Source: an uncultured Eubacteriales bacterium
GTDB taxonomy: Bacteria > Bacillota > Clostridia > Monoglobales > Monoglobaceae
Length of the DNA stretch: 53,322 bases
Direction of reading: 5' to 3'
Assembly (NCBI GenBank): GCA_900545865.1
Contig: URAN01000017.1
Span: 1 to 53,322 of the forward strand
Position numbers and translations under genes: made by a program. Under the pieces are notes generated by a model, which ran no database searches, was not told where the DNA came from, and saw only the letters and a list, made by a program, of their open reading frames with translations. Each line of letters opens with the position of its first letter. Position 1 is the stretch's first letter. Below, one piece after another: positions 1 through 7,668 of this stretch.

Positions 1-60
1 CTGAAATTCCGGAATGGAACCCGCCGCCTATGAGGCGGGGGACATCTGCGGCAACATTAT
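1..60 (-). repeat. Dispersed structured repeat, cut by the window edge
   Basis: The reverse complement of the first 60 bases matches 41105-41164 with only five mismatches. It contains a GC-rich hairpin (CCCGCC...GGCGGG, about 20-40). The match continues right up to base 1, so the copy extends beyond the window. It lies just downstream of the terminase stop codon. The translated sense of the unit looks like the polar tail of an IS200/IS605-type TnpB, and TnpB guide RNAs overlap the gene's 3' end, so an IS605-type end is my best guess. That identification is inference; the repetition itself is seen. Confidence 0.7.
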
Positions 61-61
61 T

Positions 62-1516
62 TTATACAATAAACCGCGGATAGATTTCAAGTCTGTCGGA
101 CGCAAGGGGATCAAACTCAATCGGTTTCGGTTTTTGGCTCTCGCGCACGGCAATCGGATTCGACATCAAAAAATATTTCAGCTCGTCATACAAATGGTCC
201 TCGCCTGTTGTGTCAACATCCTCGGGTCTGGTCGGGTCATACATAAGCTGCGGCAGGGTTCGAATCATATTTTTGCACGTTTCAAAAAAATATATCATCG
301 GCAAGCCGTCGCCGTCAAACGCAAGCCGATAATGCACCTGCATCTTTCCGGCAAGACGGTCGTGCTTTCCCTTTTCAAAATACACGCCGCACCTCTCCAT
401 CATCTCGGCAATGCTGCCCTCGGACGAACCCGTGCTGTTCCAAATCGCCGGGTCGGCAATCCCGGTTATGCACTGTCCCTCGTCCTCACTTTCCTCAATC
501 TCGCGGATTTTCCGAGCAATCTTTTGTGCCGTCCACCGAACTCCGACATCGGGTTCGCCCGTACAGCCGTAAAGTTCGCGATAGTTATACGCTCTGCCGT
601 CATTATCAACCGCATACCACGACACGGCAAAAGGCTTTGAATACCCAAAGTCAAACGCGCGGTATCTGCGCCACTGTTTCGGAATCTCAAAAGGCTCGAT
701 AACGTGCGACCACCGCCGCGTGCGCCGACCGAGAGCGGAATTTTTCCACTCGGCGAATACCTGTCCGTCATATATATCCCACTCGCCGCAAAGCAGCGCT
801 TTTTTCTCCTTTTCCGGCAGCTGGTTAAGACGTTTTATATAATCCGCGTCCGCATTCATCAAAAATACGTTATCCGTCACGTAAGACGGTATAAACACAC
901 GCCTTGCGCCCGTTTCTTCATCAATATGAACCTTACCCGGCTCAAAGCCGTCAATAAATCTGCGTTTAACCCACGCGTGACCTATTCCGCCGGGATTGGT
1001 GCTTGACTTTACCATCTTGGGATAAGGATTCACACCTCTTATTCTCGAAATAAGATAAGTATATTGCTCCTCGGTAAAGTGTGTAAGCTCATCGAATCTC
1101 ACCACATCGTACTCTGCGCCCTGATACCTTATCACATCCGTCTTTGATGCACAATATCCGAATTCGATAACCGAACCGTTGGCGAAAAACCACTTTTTCG
1201 CCGAGGACGAATAGCGGCACACCGATTTCGGATAAAATTCAAGCGAAGTCAGAATAAGCGAATGTTCAAGTTCGGGATAGGTCTTTCTCAATATAAGCTG
1301 TTTGCTTTTCGGATATTTAAGGGCGTATACAAGCGCGTCAACCAGCTGTCCGTAAGACTTTCCACCGCCTGCCGCACCGCCAAACAAAACCTCGTCCGCT
1401 TGTGCGTCCATAAACGCCCTTTGAGTCTTTGTCAATTCAAGATTCAGCTTTTCGTGCTTTACTCTGTTATGTTTTTTATTCTCTGTTGCTTTTTTGGTTT
1501 CAATCAATTCGGACAA
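62..1516 (-). CDS. Phage terminase, large subunit
   Basis: ATP-driven DNA packaging motor and nuclease of a tailed phage, 484 aa. The ATPase half has a Walker A GGAAGGGKS at residues 46-54, a Walker B hydrophobic run ending in FDE at about 138-143, and a coupling motif SSTNPGG at 171-177. The C-terminal half has an RNase H-like nuclease start (AFDFGYSKPF) and a later DELKYFL. The start is TTG at 1516, preceded by GGCGGTGAG. It lies 20 bases after the small acidic protein gene and ends close to the structured repeat at the window edge. The last residues after DPLASDR do not look conserved to me, so the very end may be altered by the junction with that repeat. Portal and repressor genes upstream confirm a phage origin. 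Confidence 0.93.
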   Translation of the reverse strand: MSELIETKKATENKKHNRVKHEKLNLELTKTQRAFMDAQADEVLFGGAAGGGKSYGQLVDALVYALKYPKSKQLILRKTYPELEHSLILTSLEFYPKSVCRYSSSAKKWFFANGSVIEFGYCASKTDVIRYQGAEYDVVRFDELTHFTEEQYTYLISRIRGVNPYPKMVKSSTNPGGIGHAWVKRRFIDGFEPGKVHIDEETGARRVFIPSYVTDNVFLMNADADYIKRLNQLPEKEKKALLCGEWDIYDGQVFAEWKNSALGRRTRRWSHVIEPFEIPKQWRRYRAFDFGYSKPFAVSWYAVDNDGRAYNYRELYGCTGEPDVGVRWTAQKIARKIREIEESEDEGQCITGIADPAIWNSTGSSEGSIAEMMERCGVYFEKGKHDRLAGKMQVHYRLAFDGDGLPMIYFFETCKNMIRTLPQLMYDPTRPEDVDTTGEDHLYDELKYFLMSNPIAVRESQKPKPIEFDPLASDRLEIYPRFIV

Positions 1517-1536
1517 TAAAACTCACCGCCTTTTAT

Positions 1537-1845
1537 CTATACTATCTTTATCGTTACGTCAAGCTTAATCTCGCCGCCGTCATCCGAATTTTTCTCCGCC
1601 ATGGCGAGAATTTCTTTCGCCGCCGAAAGCTCAATCCTGTCGTTGCCGCAAAACAAAAGACGATTCAGCTTTTTCTGTGCGTCCGCCTCGGGATTGCCCG
1701 ACGGTTTCATCTCATCGTTCGGCTCTTGTGCGGCATCGCACGGCTCGTCCGCACCGTCACATCCATTAACATCGGCGGCGCGCATACTCTCGTCCGCCGC
1801 CGATTGCTCTGTAATTGTCCTCTTTTCTTTATCTGTCATACTCAA
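1537..1845 (-). CDS. Small acidic protein in terminase-small-subunit position
   Basis: A 102-residue, strongly acidic protein with an N-terminal low-complexity Asp/Glu/Ala-rich part and a C-terminal part (KKLNRLLFCGNDRIELSAAK) that looks helical. I recognise no helix-turn-helix. It lies directly upstream of the large terminase gene and downstream of the sigma-like regulator, which is where a small terminase subunit or a packaging-linked accessory gene normally sits, but sequence alone does not assign it. The start is TTG at 1845, seven bases after GAGGGG; an ATG at 1839 is the alternative. Real gene likely, function unknown. Confidence 0.6.
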   Translation of the reverse strand: MSMTDKEKRTITEQSAADESMRAADVNGCDGADEPCDAAQEPNDEMKPSGNPEADAQKKLNRLLFCGNDRIELSAAKEILAMAEKNSDDGGEIKLDVTIKIV

Positions 1846-1860
1846 TGTTCATCCCCTCAC

Positions 1861-2298
1861 TTATGCCGACTTTTTTTCAAGCTTTTTCGGCTTGTCAACC
1901 TTTTTGTATTCCAAATCATAAACCGCGCCGACCTCTTGTCCGACAAGCTTGCGCAATGCGGCATCGTGAACTCTGATCGCCTGACGGCGGCTGAAATATA
2001 TTTTTAGTTCTATAAAATCCCATTTAATAAGGTTTATGTACCTCGCCGTCAAGACAAGTCTTTCCGTCTCGTCAAGCATTCCGAACAACCTGTTCATATC
2101 GGCAAGCATACAATCCAATTTATCTTTCAGCGCGTTTATTTCACCTTTATAATATTCGACTGATTTTTCAAATCCCGGCGTATCTTTAAAATCCCTGCAA
2201 AGCTCTTTGTAAAACTCAATTTTAAGCTCTATCTCCGACTTTACGCACGGAATCCCTCTAAACCACTTTTTTACCTCGCATACATCATTTAATCTCAT
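1861..2298 (-). CDS. DUF1492-like phage regulator with sigma-70 region 4 features
   Basis: A 145-residue protein in the place where many Clostridia and Bacilli phages carry a late-operon transcription activator (ArpU/RinA/DUF1492 type). The N-terminal half is helical and probably coiled. The C-terminal half, from LDETERLVLTARYINL onwards, resembles sigma-70 region 4, with a helix-turn-helix around FSRRQAIRVHDAALRKL. The ATG at 2298 is preferred over an upstream TTG because AAAGGA lies ten bases before it. Its likely role is to switch on the packaging genes that follow; that role is taken from family position, not shown by sequence. Confidence 0.65.
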   Translation of the reverse strand: MRLNDVCEVKKWFRGIPCVKSEIELKIEFYKELCRDFKDTPGFEKSVEYYKGEINALKDKLDCMLADMNRLFGMLDETERLVLTARYINLIKWDFIELKIYFSRRQAIRVHDAALRKLVGQEVGAVYDLEYKKVDKPKKLEKKSA

Positions 2299-2382
2299 CT
2301 TGTTCAATTCCTTTCTTTCATTTTGTTTATACTTTCATTTAATCTTTTTCTTATAATAAAGCTTTGGCATACAACGCCATTT

Positions 2383-2601
2383 TTAGTCCCTGCGGTGAAT
2401 TTCATAATATTCACAGCAACAATCCATATCACAGAACATACCGTCACAACTCTCGATTATCTCTTCGTCATCATATAAATCGGATTCACAATACTCACAC
2501 TCTCCTATCTTTATTTTTTCAAGGTCATCATCGCCGCATACCTCCGCATTCAATATATCGGGGTGAGTCAGACCCGTGTCGAATTTGTATCTTTCTTGCA
2601 T
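2383..2601 (-). CDS. Small Cys-rich acidic protein, putative zinc ribbon
   Basis: A 72-residue acidic protein with two cysteine clusters in its second half: CEYCESD, and later CDGMFCDMDCCCEYYE. The spacing (CxxC and CxxxC-like) suggests one or two metal sites, as in small phage zinc-ribbon proteins. AAGGAG lies ten bases before the ATG. It is the first gene after a strong minus-strand promoter at 2662-2689, so it should be transcribed with the sigma-like gene, the small acidic gene and the terminase. I do not recognise a family. Confidence 0.6.
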   Translation of the reverse strand: MQERYKFDTGLTHPDILNAEVCGDDDLEKIKIGECEYCESDLYDDEEIIESCDGMFCDMDCCCEYYEIHRRD

Positions 2602-2633
2602 TATTTTGTCACTCCTTGCATTTTACATTTCCT

Positions 2634-2689
2634 GACAAACAAATTTCTTGATACACATATTATTATATATCAAATTTTTTGTTTGTCAA
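2634..2689 (-). promoter_or_regulatory. Minus-strand phage promoter inside a 10-bp inverted repeat
   Basis: On the minus strand TTGACA (2689-2684) and TATAAT (2667-2662) are separated by 16 bases and point at the Cys-rich gene and the packaging genes. A perfect inverted repeat, GACAAACAAA (2634-2643) with TTTGTTTGTC (2678-2687), spans the promoter core and start site, so it may be an operator. It is distinct from the repressor palindrome at 2724-2741. Confidence 0.7.
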
Positions 2690-2720
2690 GAGAATTTTTA
2701 TCAAATTTTTAAATATTTTA

Positions 2721-2749
2721 TTGACATTTATCAGTAAATGTGTTATTCT
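2721..2749 (+). promoter_or_regulatory. Repressor promoter with internal operator palindrome
   Basis: TTGACA (2721-2726) and TATTCT (2744-2749) are 17 bases apart; an overlapping TATAAT at 2749-2754 would give a 22-base spacer, which is too long. Between the two hexamers lies a perfect palindrome ACATTTA-TCAG-TAAATGT (2724-2741). Its place, directly upstream of an S24 repressor gene, fits autoregulation by that protein. Confidence 0.7.
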
Positions 2750-2767
2750 ATAATAGAGGTGATATCT

Positions 2768-3469
2768 ATGGCTAACAAACAGTTCTGCCAAAAGCTCAAA
2801 AAGGCACGCGAGGCCGCAGGGCTTACTCAAAAGGATATTTGCAATTGGCTTAACATAAAACAACCGCGTATCAGTGGCTGGGAGACAGGTATATCCGAAC
2901 CTCCTATTTCAACATTTCTTCAGCTTTGCGCCAAGTATGAAATAACCGACATCCTCGGTTATTTTTCATCCGACAGCATAGACGGCCGCCGCCGAGTCCT
3001 CGACAGCAAAATGCTCAATAAACTTGCCGACCTTCCCGAACGCGGACGCGCGGCGGTCTATAACTGTATAGATTTTGAATATTCGAATATGCGTATTCAG
3101 CAATTCTCGTCACATCGCCGAATCCCCGTATACTATCAGCCTGCCGCGGCAGGTCTTGGAAACTATATGAGCGACTCGGACTATGAAGAGATGGAGCTTG
3201 ACGCACCGTCCGATGCCGATGCCGGCATCCGCATTTCGGGTGACAGTATGGAACCCGTAATCCATGACGGCGAAATCGCTTTTGTAAAGTTCCAGCCACA
3301 AATTCTCGGCGACCAAGTCGGAATATTCATATTAAACGGCGAGGCGTTTTGCAAAAGACTTGAATACAGAGGCAGAGAAACCTATCTTTGTTCATTCAAC
3401 CCCAAATACTCACCCATTCACATTTCCGTCGATGATGACCTGCGCACCATCGGCAGGGTTCTGTTGTAG
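2768..3469 (+). CDS. S24-family phage repressor (HTH_XRE plus LexA-like peptidase)
   Basis: A 233-residue lysogeny-type repressor. The N-terminal 60 residues form an XRE helix-turn-helix (recognition helix about KQPRISGWE). The C-terminal half is a LexA/CI-like self-cleavage domain: Ser160 in GDSMEP and Lys196 in CKR form the expected Ser-Lys dyad, and Ala128-Gly129 in PAAAG is a plausible cleavage bond. GAGGTGAT precedes the ATG at 2768. It is the only plus-strand gene of the phage segment and is divergent from the packaging genes. Its last 60 bases are antisense to the end of the portal gene. DNA damage probably leads to self-cleavage and derepression; that is a family property. Confidence 0.9.
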   Translation: MANKQFCQKLKKAREAAGLTQKDICNWLNIKQPRISGWETGISEPPISTFLQLCAKYEITDILGYFSSDSIDGRRRVLDSKMLNKLADLPERGRAAVYNCIDFEYSNMRIQQFSSHRRIPVYYQPAAAGLGNYMSDSDYEEMELDAPSDADAGIRISGDSMEPVIHDGEIAFVKFQPQILGDQVGIFILNGEAFCKRLEYRGRETYLCSFNPKYSPIHISVDDDLRTIGRVLL

Positions 3470-5041
3470 CATTATCTTGCGCAAACCCTCTATAAGCTTT
3501 TCCTTGCCGTCAAGATGCATACTTTCGAGAACAAGTATCGATTCTTGCAGAGTATCACCCCTGAACATACCCATCTTCCATAAATCGGTTAATGTCTGAT
3601 TTTGGGAAATACGGCTGTACGGGTTATTCTTTTCGGCACTCACCACCACATCAAATTCAGCCGGAAGTCTGTTTTCGTCACCCAAAAGCCCTCTGTTCGA
3701 AAGGCTTATGTACTCACAGCTTCCATCGCTGCTTGATATGCGATATGACCGCGGTTCGTCATAGAACTGACGTATAAGCTCAATACAAAAGTATATTATT
3801 CGCCTGTATGCCTCATATCCCTCGGTTATCATATCCCTCGAAAGCTTTTCACCTGCTTGCTGAAGGGCAACAATTGCTGAATATGCGGTTACGCCGCCCG
3901 TAACATTGCCCTGTTGAAATTCAAGGTTGCCCGATATTTCTTTAAGCTCGTCTATCTTGTTTCGTCTGTGCTGAATTATGAACCCGTGTAGGGGCTTTGC
4001 CTGAAGCTCTCTGATATTTTCATCGGATACCGAACCGGCAACGTGAATTATGTCTTTTGACAAATCCGTAAGCTCGTATTCGTTAAGACCGCCGTTGTCT
4101 TTTATCATAAACCTCGTTTTTCCCGAAATCATAGCATTTTTACTTATAATCGCGTCCATTTTGTCGATATACATCTGAGGGTTTTTGATTATGTCAACCA
4201 ATCCAAAGCCCACCGGGCTGTCCTCGTCGGGATAAAGCACATCCATAACAAAAGGATACTGTCCGTGGTCATAGATTCCGTTGTCACCTTTATCCTCCGA
4301 TGCCTCTAAAATCGTGTCGTCAAAAAACTTTATCAGCTCAACCGTCTGTCTGTTTCCTCTTTGCTTTTTATAGTAACAGTCTATAATTAAGCTCTTGTCT
4401 TTTAAAACATCATCGGGTGACGCACCCTCCATATCATCATACGTCTGTGCTTCAAGCGCGGTATCGCCACAGAACTTGTCGGCATACATCGGATATTTCT
4501 GTTTCATAGAATCATTGTCACACAGAGCCGTCACGAACAAAAACTTGCTGTCTTGAATGTCCGTTACCCCCGGTTCCCAAAACAGGTTTAAAAGGTCTAT
4601 CTTTTTTATGTCGATGCCGCCGCGGTTATGACATAAAATGGGATTATAAAATATTCCGTAACACGCCGCTCCGTTTTTGAGCTTATACCACCATGCACGG
4701 CTGTACGTGCGCTTGAATCCGCTGAGGTCGAGCTGAAGCGGCAGAATCTTTGTGAACATTTCTGCCGTCTTTCTGTCGCATTCCTCTCTTTCCAAAACGT
4801 TAGGCTCGGGATAGTTATCCATCGCGTCCGCATGCTTGTTGGCAATAACGTTGAATATATATGGCGTTGCCGGTTCGTCTATCTCTATTTTGTTGCTGTT
4901 GTATCTCGATTTAAACCACCTGTTATTCTCGATAATTCGTCTGTCAAGAGCCTTTTTATGCTCTTTGTATCTTTTGAAACTTTCGTTTACCTTTGAAAAA
5001 AATTCGGGTTTGATTTTTCCCGCATATGTTACTGTACTCAT
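3410..5041 (-). CDS. Phage portal protein (SPP1 gp6-like), 3' end possibly altered
   Basis: A 543-residue protein with the look of SPP1-type portal proteins: an aromatic-rich N-terminal part with NVIANKHADAMDNYPEPNVL, a repeated Gly/Asp-rich core (DVLYPDEDSPVGFGLVDIIK) and the NVTGGVTAYSAIVALQQAGE segment typical of portal stem and wing regions. The portal dodecamer is the DNA entry channel of the capsid. GGAG lies ten bases before the ATG. The final 19 residues are encoded antisense to the repressor's conserved C-terminus, and the protein ends soon after LRKIMLQQN, where relatives often continue into a Gln/Met-rich tail. Truncation by deletion is therefore possible. It follows the fibre-like gene after 13 bases. 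Confidence 0.85.
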   Translation of the reverse strand: MSTVTYAGKIKPEFFSKVNESFKRYKEHKKALDRRIIENNRWFKSRYNSNKIEIDEPATPYIFNVIANKHADAMDNYPEPNVLEREECDRKTAEMFTKILPLQLDLSGFKRTYSRAWWYKLKNGAACYGIFYNPILCHNRGGIDIKKIDLLNLFWEPGVTDIQDSKFLFVTALCDNDSMKQKYPMYADKFCGDTALEAQTYDDMEGASPDDVLKDKSLIIDCYYKKQRGNRQTVELIKFFDDTILEASEDKGDNGIYDHGQYPFVMDVLYPDEDSPVGFGLVDIIKNPQMYIDKMDAIISKNAMISGKTRFMIKDNGGLNEYELTDLSKDIIHVAGSVSDENIRELQAKPLHGFIIQHRRNKIDELKEISGNLEFQQGNVTGGVTAYSAIVALQQAGEKLSRDMITEGYEAYRRIIYFCIELIRQFYDEPRSYRISSSDGSCEYISLSNRGLLGDENRLPAEFDVVVSAEKNNPYSRISQNQTLTDLWKMGMFRGDTLQESILVLESMHLDGKEKLIEGLRKIMLQQNPADGAQVIIDGNVNG

Positions 5042-5054
5042 TCTTTAAATTCTC

Positions 5055-5969
5055 CTATTCATTTGTACTTTGACTTGTGCTTGAATTAAGTTTTTGTTTT
5101 ATCGCGTCAATCTCTGACGATAAGCTGTTCAGCTTTGCCAAGACGTTCACACCGTTGATTTTTACCGCCGAGCCGTCAAGCCAAAGCTCGCCGCTGTCCC
5201 AAAAATTTATAAACGGCGAACTTCCGACTATTCCCATACTCGTATACGTTTCGTCTTTTTCAATCTTAAACGCTCCGTTTGTGTATTCAACGCCGTTAAT
5301 CACCTTTTTTCCGCTGCCGTCACCTGCGCCGAGAACAAGATACGCCGTGCCGTTGTCTGCCACAGACATTCCTATCTTTTGACTGCGTGTATAATTCTTG
5401 TCCTGCATAACCTTTATACCTTTTTGGTTAATCTCGGCAAAAACACCGCCGTCCGTATCGGTATAGCTGTCGCTGTCCGTTCCGACAATGGTGGACGAAA
5501 AGATTTGCGAACCCTCGACCACTCCGCCGAAATGCGCGTCACCCGAGCTGTCGATGCTGACCGTCGGCTCTCCGCTTTTGTTATACAAAACAAAATTAAA
5601 CCTGTTCGCCGCCCTGTCAAATTTCGCCTCGAATCTCGTTCGGTTCTTGTCCGATATACTTATCGCCGACCCCGAAATAACAAGGTTTCCTCCGCTGTCG
5701 CTCAGCTTGACGAGACTTGTGTCTATCGTCCCCGCTTTGAGTTTTTCCGCATTCAACATTCCGATTTGAGCATTGCCGATGCGTGCGTTCGTTGTGTCAA
5801 TGTTCTCGGCCTTAACCTTTGCCGCCTCAATGACATTCGTGCTGTCAAGATTGTTGAATATATAGGTAAGCTCGTCAACAGCCGATAATATCCAACGCTT
5901 GATTGATTTTATATCCGTCTCGGCATCGACATAGTTTGTCGGCAGAGCGGATACCGTAAAGTTTGGCAT
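5055..5969 (-). CDS. Phage tail-fibre/receptor-binding-like protein
   Basis: A 304-residue protein with the layout of a phage tail fibre or host-specificity protein. The N-terminus is short and helical. Residues 50-90 hold a series of IDTTNARIGNAQIGMLNAEK-like repeats common in trimeric fibre shafts. The middle is Gly/Ser/Asp-rich beta sequence (SGEPTVSIDSSGDAHFGG), and the C-terminal 30 residues are a short coiled coil (LNSLSSEIDAIKQKLNSS). AAAGGAG stands before the ATG. It is immediately upstream of the portal gene, which is unusual because fibre genes normally sit at the far end of the tail module. Receptor-binding is inferred; no enzymatic motif is visible. Confidence 0.65.
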   Translation of the reverse strand: MPNFTVSALPTNYVDAETDIKSIKRWILSAVDELTYIFNNLDSTNVIEAAKVKAENIDTTNARIGNAQIGMLNAEKLKAGTIDTSLVKLSDSGGNLVISGSAISISDKNRTRFEAKFDRAANRFNFVLYNKSGEPTVSIDSSGDAHFGGVVEGSQIFSSTIVGTDSDSYTDTDGGVFAEINQKGIKVMQDKNYTRSQKIGMSVADNGTAYLVLGAGDGSGKKVINGVEYTNGAFKIEKDETYTSMGIVGSSPFINFWDSGELWLDGSAVKINGVNVLAKLNSLSSEIDAIKQKLNSSTSQSTNE

Positions 5970-6129
5970 ATATACGCCACTCCTTTCTGAATTTTGTTTA
6001 CACCTCTATTCTACTCATAAAAAAGTGTCATAGCGTGCCATCACTCAAAATTTATCAAATGTATAATTTTATAAAATTCTGGACACTTTAAATTTATAAT
6101 TCAAACCAAAATGAAAGGACCTTTTAACA

Positions 6130-6564
6130 ATGGCGAATACTGATACGATTGAGCTTTTAAAGGAATGTAATTCGGGAATAAAAATGGGTGTGAACACAAT
6201 TGATGAGGTTGTCGAAAAGGTCTCGGACGCAGACTTTCGCCGCACCCTCGAACACTGTATGGAAGAACACCAGCGTCTCGGCAGCAAAACTCACGAACTT
6301 TTGAACAAATACAACACCGACGGCAAAGAGCCGGGTGCAATGGCAAAAACTATGTCGTGGTTTAAAACAAACATTATGACATCTATCGATGACAGCGACA
6401 GAGTCGTTGCCGACCTGATAACGGACGGGTGCAATATGGGCATAAAGTCGCTTTATCGATACCTCAACAAATACGAATCCGCCGACAGCGAATCAAAAGG
6501 AATCGCCTCCGATTTAATCTCAATAGAAGAACATTTGACCCAAGATATGCGAAAATATCTCTGA
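6130..6564 (+). CDS. Small helical protein, DUF2383-like four-helix bundle
   Basis: A 144-residue protein of mostly amphipathic helices with no membrane segment. The pattern (TIELLKECNSGIKMGVNTID, then a His/Glu-rich helix RTLEHCMEEHQRLGSK) resembles ferritin-like four-helix proteins of the DUF2383 type, but I see no clear di-iron EXXH pair, so metal binding is unproven. AAAGGACC lies upstream of the ATG. It begins a plus-strand group just beyond the phage segment; a REP-like hairpin at 6604-6625 separates it from the next gene. It could mark the chromosomal side of the phage boundary. Function unknown. Confidence 0.6.
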   Translation: MANTDTIELLKECNSGIKMGVNTIDEVVEKVSDADFRRTLEHCMEEHQRLGSKTHELLNKYNTDGKEPGAMAKTMSWFKTNIMTSIDDSDRVVADLITDGCNMGIKSLYRYLNKYESADSESKGIASDLISIEEHLTQDMRKYL

Positions 6565-6603
6565 ATCGGCATTAAAACAAAGGAAATATACGCCACACCA
6601 CAG

Positions 6604-6625
6604 GGGCGACCCCAAGTGGTCGCCC
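6604..6625. repeat. REP-like GGGCGACC/GGTCGCCC palindrome
   Basis: GGGCGACC and GGTCGCCC enclose a 6-base loop (CCAAGT) and are followed by GTAAA. No T-run follows, so it is a poor terminator. A hairpin with the related flank GACCGCCCGTAAA lies at 52392-52444. Similar palindromes are common between genes in Clostridia, which suggests a dispersed REP element. Confidence 0.5.
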
Positions 6626-6702
6626 GTAAACACAAATATATATCAAAAAACAAAAATTGCTCTGACCCACTCAAAAAAGCGAAAAATAAAATAAAATTTA
6701 AG

Positions 6703-6731
6703 TTGAAATTGCGCCGAAAGTGTTGTATAAT
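6703..6731 (+). promoter_or_regulatory. SigmaA-type promoter for the DUF1836 operon
   Basis: TTGAAA (6703-6708) and TATAAT (6726-6731) are exactly 17 bases apart, about 30 bases upstream of the DUF1836 gene, which has a GAGGTG ribosome binding site. Confidence 0.75.
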
Positions 6732-6763
6732 ATATTCAACAGAATATGTGAGGTGCAAAGACA

Positions 6764-7339
6764 ATGAGCATAAACACTGACGTGCTGCAATCGGCACTGG
6801 TTGAAACGGTAACAAAATCTGCCGATTTTTCCTTGCCGCAATGGGACGAGCTTCCCGATTTAGAGCTTTATATGGACCAGGTAATAACCCTGATTTCAAA
6901 ATATCTGAATTTTTTCGGCGTATCCAACGGCGGAAAGCCGGTTACATCATCGATGATAAACAATTATGTTAAACTGGGTACAATTCCGCCACCGCAAAAA
7001 AAAAGATATTCGCGCATACATCTGGCGTATCTTTTGGTCGTATGTACCCTAAAGCAAACCCTTGATATGTCAACGATAAAGCGGCTTATCCCCGTCGGCA
7101 TAGATGAGAACGCGGTCAAACAGCTCTATACCTCTTTTGTACAGAACCAAAACAAAGCGTTTGCGCTTTTGAGTGATACGTTAAAAAGAATGGCAAAGCC
7201 CGTCCTGACCGATGAGCCGAGCGGTGAAACCGCCGCCGACCTTGTTATGCAGATTGCTGCATCGGCGAATATATTCAAGCTTTTAACCGAAAAGATAACG
7301 ACCCCGGCGGACAATGAAAATACAGACGGAAACAAATGA
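6764..7339 (+). CDS. DUF1836 family protein, MerR-like putative regulator
   Basis: A 191-residue protein of the DUF1836 family, small Firmicutes proteins with a MerR-like winged helix. Visible family features are an N-terminal helical part, then GGKPVTSSMINNYVKLGTIP with KKRYSRIHLAYLL, which reads as the helix-turn-helix and wing, followed by a long helical region that may dimerise. GAGGTG precedes the ATG by eight bases. It is followed after 25 bases by a small FakA-tail-like gene and then by a good terminator at 7637-7668, so the two probably form an operon. DNA binding is inferred from the fold; targets are unknown. Confidence 0.8.
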   Translation: MSINTDVLQSALVETVTKSADFSLPQWDELPDLELYMDQVITLISKYLNFFGVSNGGKPVTSSMINNYVKLGTIPPPQKKRYSRIHLAYLLVVCTLKQTLDMSTIKRLIPVGIDENAVKQLYTSFVQNQNKAFALLSDTLKRMAKPVLTDEPSGETAADLVMQIAASANIFKLLTEKITTPADNENTDGNK

Positions 7340-7364
7340 TAAAAATATAACGGAGGTTTAAAAA

Positions 7365-7616
7365 ATGATTGAATTTAAGTATGACACACAACTTTTGATT
7401 GAGGGAACAAACCTTGACGAGGACGCAATAAGCGATTATTTCACACAGAATTTTAAGGGTGACTGTCTCCTTGCGGTTGGCGATGATGAATTGATAAAGA
7501 TTCACTTTCACACAAACGAACCGTGGGAAGTCTTAAAATACTGTGCCTCTCTCGGCGAAATATTCGACATCGTTGTCGAGGATATGGACCGACAATCACG
7601 CGGCCTTAAAGGATAA
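7365..7616 (+). CDS. Stand-alone FakA/YloV C-terminal-like protein
   Basis: An 83-residue soluble protein closely resembling the repeated segment in the C-terminal half of the fatty-acid kinase subunit FakA (YloV, DAK-type). The stretches GDCLLAVGDDELIKIHFHTN and a following EPWEVLKYCASLGE match the family pattern GDSxVVVGDDxLVKVHVHTN with a PGxVLEYA continuation. The usual FakA is over 500 residues; here the N-terminal DAK2 kinase domain is absent and the gene has its own GGAGG and ATG, so it is not an obvious pseudogene fragment. It might bind a FakB/DegV partner or act with the DUF1836 protein upstream. Both ideas are inference. Confidence 0.7.
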   Translation: MIEFKYDTQLLIEGTNLDEDAISDYFTQNFKGDCLLAVGDDELIKIHFHTNEPWEVLKYCASLGEIFDIVVEDMDRQSRGLKG

Positions 7617-7636
7617 TTACATATGTGCACATTTTA

Positions 7637-7668
7637 AATGGCGACCTTGCGGCCGCCATTATTTTTAT
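7637..7668 (+). terminator. Rho-independent terminator after the DUF1836 operon
   Basis: AATGGCG (7637-7643) pairs with CGCCATT (7654-7660), and ATTTTTATT follows. Confidence 0.8.

Noticed and set aside
2749..2754. TATAAT as the repressor -10 box
   Set aside because: Its spacing from TTGACA is 22 bases; TATTCT at 2744-2749 gives 17.
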